DNA from: a virus
Strand: one strand, 5' to 3'
Length of the DNA stretch: 24,715 bases
IMG/VR virus record: IMGVR_UViG_3300033145_000481
Span: 1-24,715 of that record
Shown here: piece after piece, positions 20,482 through 24,715 of the stretch
How the letters are laid out: every line of letters starts with the position of its first letter
How positions within the stretch are numbered: the stretch's first letter is position 1
Notes under the pieces: model-generated
The model's input: the letters and a program-made list of their open reading frames with translations, nothing else
Told to the model about the DNA's origin: nothing
Database searches by the model: none
Made by a program: the position numbers and the translations under genes

Positions 20482-20727
20482 ATGGACACATTACCGTTGA
20501 GTGATGAGATAAGAGAGGGGATATATAGAATAATTATTGCCCAAGATTATAGAGATTATAGCTCACTAGAACAATTTGATTGGGAAAGAGACTTGGTTGG
20601 GAAATTGGTGTCCTATCTTCACTCTCGTAATGTAGTAATCCAGACCAAAATATCCAGACACCTAGATGATAGAGATAATAGTGATACAGGCTTTATTTAT
20701 GAATCACTGATTGAGGTAGAGAAATGA
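20482..20727 (+). CDS. Small hypothetical protein
   Basis: 81 codons from ATG 20482 behind GGGAGGTGTAA. It contains EIREGIYRIIIAQDYRDYSS and DLVGKLVSYLHSRNVVIQTK. No family was recognised. It ends in an ATGA overlap. Confidence 0.65.
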   Translation: MDTLPLSDEIREGIYRIIIAQDYRDYSSLEQFDWERDLVGKLVSYLHSRNVVIQTKISRHLDDRDNSDTGFIYESLIEVEK

Positions 20728-20888
20728 ATAAACAGAAAGAACTATGCGAGATGTGCGGGAAAAGGGCTGCGGTGCATTATCTATGGGAATTGAGACATCC
20801 TGATAGTAAAGAGAGGCATCGGCTTTGCTCTCTATTATGTGTTGCAAGATGGGCTAAGATGGAGATAGGGGTAAGTGTGAAAATATGA
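20724..20888 (+). CDS. 54-aa zinc-finger-like protein
   Basis: ATG 20724 to TGA 20888, coupled on both sides. It reads KELCEMCGKRAAVHYLWELR then RHRLCSLLCVARWAKM. CxxC and CxxxC pairs ~30 residues apart could bind zinc. No family was recognised. Confidence 0.65.
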   Translation: MNKQKELCEMCGKRAAVHYLWELRHPDSKERHRLCSLLCVARWAKMEIGVSVKI

Positions 20889-21334
20889 GCAGACTAGACG
20901 AATTACTTAAACGACATCAAGGGATTAAGAACCCCCCGTTAGCACAAGATGAGCTAGAGGAGTTACAACGGCTTCAGTATAAGGTGGATAAAAAGAGGGC
21001 GGGGGTAGTTAAAGAAAAGGATTTTCAAAGACAGATTGAGGATTTAGCTCATACCCTCGGCTGGACTATAGCACATTTCCGCACAGCTCGTACTATTAGC
21101 GGTTGGATGACCGCAGTATCAGGGGATGGTGTTGGTTTCCCAGACTGTGTGCTAGTGAGAAGGGATAGACTCATATTCGCTGAGCTTAAGTCAGAGAAGG
21201 GCAAGTTGTCTGAATCACAAGAGGGATGGCTTGATGCATTGATAGAAGTAGCCAAGTCTACTAACCACCAAGAAATACAGGTTTATGTATGGAAACCTCA
21301 TATGTTTGATGAGATTTGTGGCATATTGAAATAG
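20885..21334 (+). CDS. VRR-NUC nuclease
   Basis: 149 codons from ATG 20885. EKDFQRQIEDLAHTLGW is followed by HFRTARTISGW, then GVGFPDCVLVRRDRLIFAEL with KSEKGKLSESQEGWLDAL. The G-x-P-D...(15)...E-x-K core and following S-x-x-Q-x-x-W-L are the PD-(D/E)xK site of VRR-NUC proteins, which act as structure-specific nucleases in phage recombination or replication. Confidence 0.9.
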   Translation: MSRLDELLKRHQGIKNPPLAQDELEELQRLQYKVDKKRAGVVKEKDFQRQIEDLAHTLGWTIAHFRTARTISGWMTAVSGDGVGFPDCVLVRRDRLIFAELKSEKGKLSESQEGWLDALIEVAKSTNHQEIQVYVWKPHMFDEICGILK

Positions 21335-21346
21335 AGGAGGGGTGAT

Positions 21347-21487
21347 ATGCTTGTGGGCTATATTTTAATCTACTACAGCTACGAGGGAGTCAAAGCCAAT
21401 GGCTATGACGACTATGGCAATCCGCTATATTATTTTTGGAGTAAAGGAGGTATAAATGGACATAAAGGAACTAACACTAGGGGATGA
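21347..21487 (+). CDS. 46-aa hydrophobic/aromatic protein
   Basis: ATG 21347 behind GAGGAGGGGTGAT, stop at 21485-21487. It reads MLVGYILIYYSYEGVKANGY and continues DDYGNPLYYFWSKGG. Rich in tyrosine, with a hydrophobic start. It overlaps the next gene by 32 bases and contains that gene's AAAGGAGG. Supported mainly by the strong ribosome site. Confidence 0.5.
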   Translation: MLVGYILIYYSYEGVKANGYDDYGNPLYYFWSKGGINGHKGTNTRG

Positions 21488-21725
21488 GGAGATAAAGGAA
21501 GTTAAGGCTAGGGTTGGGTTGACTGATGAAGGTGACGGTATATTTAGTATGCATATCTATGATGAGGAGAGAGCCATAAGCATTGCCACCGCAAAGAAGA
21601 TATTTAAGCTGCTAGATGACAGGACATACGGGTTTGATGATGGTGATGGCGTGATGGTTTATACGACTGTCTGGGAAGAGGGGGAGTGGGAAGAGATGAG
21701 AAAATTACTGGAGAAGGAGGGGTGA
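21456..21725 (+). CDS. Small acidic hypothetical protein
   Basis: 89 codons from ATG 21456 behind AAAGGAGG. It contains MDIKELTLGDEEIKEVKARV and AISIATAKKIFKLLDDRTYG, then a DDGDG stretch. Acidic; no family recognised. It overlaps the next ATG by one base. Confidence 0.65.
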   Translation: MDIKELTLGDEEIKEVKARVGLTDEGDGIFSMHIYDEERAISIATAKKIFKLLDDRTYGFDDGDGVMVYTTVWEEGEWEEMRKLLEKEG

Positions 21726-21937
21726 TGAAGGATAATTGTAGTTTCAGGATGGTAAATACTGGTGAGGGGTTTGTTGAACTTGCTAGGATTGATGCGGAAA
21801 CATCTTGCCTAGAGATAAACTACAGCAGAATCTTCACTGGGCATTGGTGGCAAAGAATTGTACCTGCAATAAAAACAACTTGGTGTATTCTTAGGGCAAG
21901 AGATATGGGTATACTTGGCAAGAAGGGAGGAGATTGA
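21725..21937 (+). CDS. Small hypothetical protein
   Basis: 70 codons from ATG 21725 behind GGAGGGGTG; the open frame extends back to 21686, but this start is better. It contains FVELARIDAETSCLEINYSR and HWWQRIVPAIKTTWCILRAR, the second part fairly hydrophobic. No family was recognised. Confidence 0.6.
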   Translation: MKDNCSFRMVNTGEGFVELARIDAETSCLEINYSRIFTGHWWQRIVPAIKTTWCILRARDMGILGKKGGD

Positions 21938-22098
21938 TGGTAGATATTAACAGTTTATGTATCGGAATTTTAATGGGGATGCCTATTGGTATAGCCTCTT
22001 GGGCGGTGGGGAAAATAATCCAGCGAAGATATCAACAGAAGCACGGATGCTTTAATGTTTGTTATCACTGTGGGAAGCCACCATTTGAGGGAAAATGA
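21937..22098 (+). CDS. 53-aa membrane protein with CxxC tail
   Basis: ATG 21937 overlaps the previous stop, with TGA at 22096-22098. SLCIGILMGMPIGIASWAVG is a transmembrane segment. RRYQQKHGCFNVCYHCGKPP follows, with CxxxCxxC that could bind metal on the cytoplasmic side. Confidence 0.6.
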   Translation: MVDINSLCIGILMGMPIGIASWAVGKIIQRRYQQKHGCFNVCYHCGKPPFEGK

Positions 22099-22112
22099 AA
22101 GGAGGTGATGGA

Positions 22113-22295
22113 ATGACTAGATGGTTTGCTTGGTTTCGGTTTAAGGACTTACATCCATCGTTTAGAGTAGTGCTTGCTGAAAGCCTGGAAGTGGCTGAAA
22201 TGCTGGCTAATGATTTGGCTACCAGAAACAAAGTTAGACTCATAGGCATAATCATAGCATCAGAACAGTTCAATCCAGTAGAGAAGGAGGAGTGA
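22113..22295 (+). CDS. Small hypothetical protein
   Basis: 60 codons from ATG 22113; AAAGGAGGTGAT ends a few bases upstream, which decides against the ATG at 22095. It reads TRWFAWFRFKDLHPSFRVVL and LEVAEMLANDLATRNKVRLI. No family was recognised; a compact alpha/beta fold is possible. Confidence 0.6.
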   Translation: MTRWFAWFRFKDLHPSFRVVLAESLEVAEMLANDLATRNKVRLIGIIIASEQFNPVEKEE

Positions 22296-22299
22296 TGAG

Positions 22300-22512
22300 A
22301 TGAAAGATTGGGAATATAGATTTGTGCTAACTGGCATTCCGATAGAAGTTGATGGTATTCTTTATAAGGTTAGGGTGGTAGCTCACCCCGACTCCATTAA
22401 GGCAATGATTGGAATAAAGATGCTAGAGCTTGAGGAGATACCCAGAAAGGGTAAGACAAACCCCAAAGTGGGTAACGAAAAGAGCAAGGCAAACCCCATT
22501 GGTGCTGTGTAA
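22300..22512 (+). CDS. Small hypothetical protein
   Basis: 70 codons starting at ATG 22300, behind AAGGAGGAGTGATGAG. It contains YRFVLTGIPIEVDGILYKVR and VVAHPDSIKAMIGIKMLELE, then a basic tail with GKTNPKVGNEKSKANP, an imperfect repeat. Coupled to the next gene (TAATG). Confidence 0.6.
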   Translation: MKDWEYRFVLTGIPIEVDGILYKVRVVAHPDSIKAMIGIKMLELEEIPRKGKTNPKVGNEKSKANPIGAV

Positions 22513-22736
22513 TGATAAGCGAAGAAGCGAAGACAAAGGCTGTAGGGCAGTTCAAACTCCAACTCACTGGTGTTATGGATGTGTTCGATATGTATGGGAT
22601 GGGGCACGAAATCCCCTATGCTAAAGAAATCATTACCGAACTCGCCCTGCAGTTGCATAGGAGACTTATGGGCGAAGACCATCCGATAGACTTCAACCAC
22701 GCCGAGAAGCGATATGAGAGGAGAAGAGCTATATGA
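22512..22736 (+). CDS. Small hypothetical protein
   Basis: 74 codons from ATG 22512. It contains KTKAVGQFKLQLTGVMDVFD and YAKEIITELALQLHRRLMGE, helical. No family was recognised. It overlaps the next gene as ATGA. Confidence 0.6.
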   Translation: MISEEAKTKAVGQFKLQLTGVMDVFDMYGMGHEIPYAKEIITELALQLHRRLMGEDHPIDFNHAEKRYERRRAI

Positions 22737-22948
22737 TTAAGAAAAAGATGATTGAAGTGAGGGTTTGTGATAAGTGTGGAAGGGAATTAGAGACGGACTT
22801 TGCTGTATGCCCCGTATGCCACCGTGATTTGTGTGCGTGGTGTCGTGCTCAGTACATTGAGCCTGCCCCCAATAGCCAATTGTGTGTGTCTATAACATAT
22901 TATTGCACAGAGCATTTACCTGCCAATAAAGAGGGAAGAAATAAATGA
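22733..22948 (+). CDS. Zinc-binding protein
   Basis: 71 codons from ATG 22733. VRVCDKCGRELETDFAVCPV is followed by CHRDLCAWCRAQYI and later YYCTEH. Several CxxC pairs suggest a double or cross-brace zinc fold, RING- or B-box-like in spacing. The function is unknown. It overlaps the phosphoesterase start as ATGA. Confidence 0.7.
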   Translation: MIKKKMIEVRVCDKCGRELETDFAVCPVCHRDLCAWCRAQYIEPAPNSQLCVSITYYCTEHLPANKEGRNK

Positions 22949-23991
22949 AGAAACTATCGAAGGAGCGGAAGTTCTGGGAAGAAGTAGTTGCTAAATATCC
23001 TACTGTTCAGGAAGCTAAGGAGGCGTTAGATTGTGGCGAACGCACCATCTACAACCACCTTAGAGACCACAGGTTAAAGTTTAAGCCCATTATCACTGAC
23101 AGTTTACCAGAAGCAAAAGAGGTTGAGATAAAACATGTCCCATATCCCAAGCTGAATATGAAGCCATTCAAAGCACCGAAGGCACGGAGGGATACGGAGG
23201 ATATGGGGCTGGTTATTGCCGACCCTCACTTCGGGAAGGTTACTGAGAGTTACAATCTAGACATCGCGGGTGCTCGTCTAGATTATCTTCTGGATAGTGC
23301 GATGACTATTATAAACTTACACAGACCCATCCGAAAGTTATGGGTATTCCTTACGGGTGATAATGTTCAGGGCGAGAATGTTTATCAAGGTTCGAAGGTC
23401 GGAGATGTAGAGTGTGGTGCTTATGAGCAAATCCATTCATACGCAATACCCATCTTCTCTAAGTTTCTTACCACTCTTTCTCAGGGCGTAACAGGGGTGG
23501 ATGTAATCGGAGTGAATGGCAATCACGGAGTTTACGAAAAAGTTGCGCCGACTAGAACAAACTGGGATGGCTTCTTCTACTCTGGGCTAGAGTCTGCGAT
23601 GGTAAACCAGAAGAGCATTAACATTTATCCGCCGAAGTGGTTTTACCAGCTAGTTAATATCAAGGGGTTCAGGTTCTTCCTTATACACGGCAACCAATGC
23701 CCCGCCACGCAGGGCATCCCGCTAGTAGGGATGAGACGGAAGATGCAGGAATGGTATGCGTATGTTGGCGGTTTTAATTATGCCTATGCGGGTCATTTCC
23801 ACTCAGAGGCAAAAGACCAAGTAAACTCCTTGTTACTGGTGATAGCTGGGCGTTGGAGAAAGTTGGCAGAGCATCAGAGCCGAAGGCTATCTGCTTCGGG
23901 ATACACGGACACTATGGGCGGACATTTAACTACCAGCTACACACCGACAGGCTCTTCCTCCCCAAGCCATTTAATGAACCCGAGGGTATAG
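22945..23991 (+). CDS. Calcineurin-like metallophosphoesterase (main frame)
   Basis: The frame starts at ATG 22945. An N-terminal helical part (TVQEAKEALDCGERTIYNHL) resembles a helix-turn-helix. The catalytic domain has VIADPHFGK, FLTGDNVQGENV, VIGVNGNHGVYE, FFLIHGNQ and YAGHFHSEA, the five metal-binding motifs (D-x-H, G-D, G-N-H, H, G-H-x-H) in order. After SEAKDQVNSLLL this frame turns into unlikely text. The true end (VTGDSWALEKVGRASEPKAI) is in the -1 frame up to 24026. Likely a nuclease or phosphodiesterase of the phage DNA-metabolism set. The catalytic core is complete before the shift. Confidence 0.8.
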   Translation: MKKLSKERKFWEEVVAKYPTVQEAKEALDCGERTIYNHLRDHRLKFKPIITDSLPEAKEVEIKHVPYPKLNMKPFKAPKARRDTEDMGLVIADPHFGKVTESYNLDIAGARLDYLLDSAMTIINLHRPIRKLWVFLTGDNVQGENVYQGSKVGDVECGAYEQIHSYAIPIFSKFLTTLSQGVTGVDVIGVNGNHGVYEKVAPTRTNWDGFFYSGLESAMVNQKSINIYPPKWFYQLVNIKGFRFFLIHGNQCPATQGIPLVGMRRKMQEWYAYVGGFNYAYAGHFHSEAKDQVNSLLLVIAGRWRKLAEHQSRRLSASGYTDTMGGHLTTSYTPTGSSSPSHLMNPRV

Positions 23992-24026
23992 TAGATGTAA
24001 GTAAATCTCAGAGGAGCAGTGCCTGA
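23826..24026 (+). pseudogene. Phosphoesterase C-terminus in shifted frame (copy 1)
   Basis: In the -1 frame the text reads KLLVTGDSWALEKVGRASEP, then FGIHGHYGRTFNYQLHTDRL and FLPKPFNEPEGIVDVSKSQ, ending at TGA 24024-24026. This is the expected C-terminus of phage phosphoesterases (a G-D/S-W-x-L segment, then F-G-x-H-x-x-x-G). One base is missing upstream, in AAAA (23811-23814) or AAA (23823-23825). Its last part is matched by a second, diverged copy at 24491-24568. Confidence 0.65.
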
Positions 24027-24460
24027 TGATTAAGCTTAGACTCCAACTCCTGTATTCTTTTGGCCTTGGCTTGAAAAACCAGCGAGTGTTTGGGGGCTGG
24101 GAGGGCAACGAGATTGGCTGGTCTATTGTCGTCTGGAATACCATTAAGGTGGTGAATATGCCAACTCTTTGGCAGCGATTTATTGTGAGTAGTTTCCCAA
24201 ACAATCACATGCTCAAATACATATCCGCTTTTGTTTGCCCTTGGATGACTAGGGCGCATAAGGAAGATGTATCCAGCCCCAGTTCGCACCCTACCTCCCT
24301 TCCAACGATAAGCCCTTTCTCCTCGTGGGTAAATTCTATGCTTCCTACAATTGAGGAAACCAAAGTTAACGGGAACCCCACATACGGGGCAGGGGTGCTT
24401 GTGCTTCTCTCGGTATTGGCGTCTATATTCTCGCAAATCTTCCTTGTTATTCCAATCCAT
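24008..24460 (-). CDS. HNH homing endonuclease-like protein, opposite to neighbours
   Basis: 150 codons from ATG 24460 behind AGAGGTGAAGAA; a GTG at 24478 would add six residues. The N-terminal zinc part is CPVCGVPVNFGFLNCRKH. Then RWKGGRVRTGAGYIFL, FEHVIVWETTHNKSLPKSWH, and IHHLNGIPDDNRPANLVALP form the HNH core with the E-H-x-x-x-W-E and H-H-x-N-G-x-x-x-D-N-R-x-x-N-L motifs. It is transcribed against all its neighbours from its own promoter, and it sits between two copies of the phosphoesterase 3' end. A mobile homing endonuclease is the best explanation. Confidence 0.88.
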   Translation of the reverse strand: MDWNNKEDLREYRRQYREKHKHPCPVCGVPVNFGFLNCRKHRIYPRGERAYRWKGGRVRTGAGYIFLMRPSHPRANKSGYVFEHVIVWETTHNKSLPKSWHIHHLNGIPDDNRPANLVALPAPKHSLVFQAKAKRIQELESKLNHQALLL

Positions 24461-24478
24461 TTCTTCACCTCTATTCAC

Positions 24479-24507
24479 ATTATACCATACAATTATAAAC
24501 TTGACAA
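24479..24507 (-). promoter_or_regulatory. Promoter of the inverted HNH gene
   Basis: On the minus strand TTGTCA (24502-24507), a 17-base spacer ending in TGG, then TATAAT (24479-24484). The HNH gene thus has its own promoter, placed inside or next to the second phosphoesterase tail. Confidence 0.7.
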
Positions 24508-24568
24508 GCTAGGTGACAAGTTTTTGCCCAAGACATTTGACGAGCCAGAGGGAATAATTACAGTTTAA
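24491..24568 (+). pseudogene. Remnant of phosphoesterase 3' end (copy 2)
   Basis: Reading from 24491: NYKLDKLGDKFLPKTFDEPE then GIITV and TAA at 24566-24568. It matches the phosphoesterase tail NYQLHTDRLFLPKPFNEPEG-IVDV at about 60% of positions. It has no start of its own. It looks like the original end of the gene, cut off by the insert carrying the HNH gene and copy 1. Confidence 0.65.
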
Positions 24569-24577
24569 GGAGTAGAT

Positions 24578-24715
24578 ATGCCAGATATAGGATATATAGT
24601 TGGCTGGGTAGCTGTTGGATTTGGTATCGCTGTACCAATTCCGCAATTACTAAAGATTAAACGGGATGGCAGGGTGGATGGTATATCGGTTCACACTTAT
24701 ATATTTTTGGTTTGC
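24578..24715 (+). CDS. PQ-loop membrane protein, N-terminal part (runs off right edge)
   Basis: ATG 24578 behind TTAAGGAGTAGAT. The 46 visible residues begin MPDIGYIVGWVAVGFGIAVP and continue IPQLLKIKRDGRVDGISVHT and YIFLVC. A hydrophobic helix ending in P-Q-L-x-K-I, a short basic loop, then G-I-S and a second helix is the PQ-loop motif of SemiSWEET/SWEET and related small carriers. It would lie in the inner membrane. The substrate cannot be guessed. Confidence 0.6.
   Translation, partial: MPDIGYIVGWVAVGFGIAVPIPQLLKIKRDGRVDGISVHTYIFLVC

Noticed and set aside
24026-24568. Long plus-strand open frame (180 codons) across the HNH gene
   Set aside because: It is the antisense of the HNH gene for most of its length. 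Only its last 26 codons are meaningful, as the remnant phosphoesterase tail.

Overview
This window looks like part of a tailed bacteriophage or prophage genome with bacterial-type signals: strong Shine-Dalgarno sites of the AAAGGAGGTGAT kind, sigma70-like TTGACA/TATAAT promoters and chains of small genes joined by ATGA or TAATG overlaps. No integrase, tRNA, rRNA or CRISPR array was seen. The host cannot be named from the sequence. A mid-GC bacterium such as a Firmicute or Chloroflexota member would fit, but this is inference.

Layout. Two divergent transcription units meet at a control region around 9.3-9.76 kb. The left arm (9.3 kb down to 1, minus strand) is the packaging and virion arm. In transcription order it holds a small unknown protein, an HNH endonuclease with a structured leader, a small unknown protein, an HEYMH metalloprotease-like protein, a 45-aa phage microprotein, an unknown gene bracketed by repeats, a split HTH protein (probable small terminase), the large terminase, a portal protein with an embedded DnaJ-like zinc module, then virion proteins. 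The last of these is a large polyvalent-type protein that runs off the left edge. The right arm (9.76 kb to the end, plus strand) is the early and replication arm. It has many small unknown genes, a Cro-like HTH, YopX, a secreted or membrane-anchored coiled-coil protein with a transglutaminase-like C-terminus, a probable ssDNA-binding or recombination accessory protein, a broken Gp37/DUF5131-type protein fused to an HNH domain, a replisome organiser with iterons and an AT-rich stretch (candidate origin), an adenine-type DNA methyltransferase, DnaB helicase, a VRR-NUC nuclease, many zinc microproteins, a calcineurin-like phosphoesterase, an HNH gene on the opposite strand, and the start of a PQ-loop membrane protein.

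Most striking points. (1) The phosphoesterase gene has two diverged copies of its 3' end. The HNH gene sits between them, which is the layout expected if a homing endonuclease brought its own replacement gene end. (2) Several conserved genes (portal, phosphoesterase, polyvalent virion protein, a 437-aa virion protein, probable TerS) are broken by one-base shifts, mostly at short homopolymers. The Gp37-like gene appears to carry a deletion of about 19 nt. This suggests either a decaying prophage or uncorrected long-read indels. (3) The replisome organiser gene contains phased 12-bp repeats followed by an AT-rich stretch, as in lambda O/ori. (4) Two leftward promoters sharing TGTGGTATAAT are each followed by potential RNA stem-loops.
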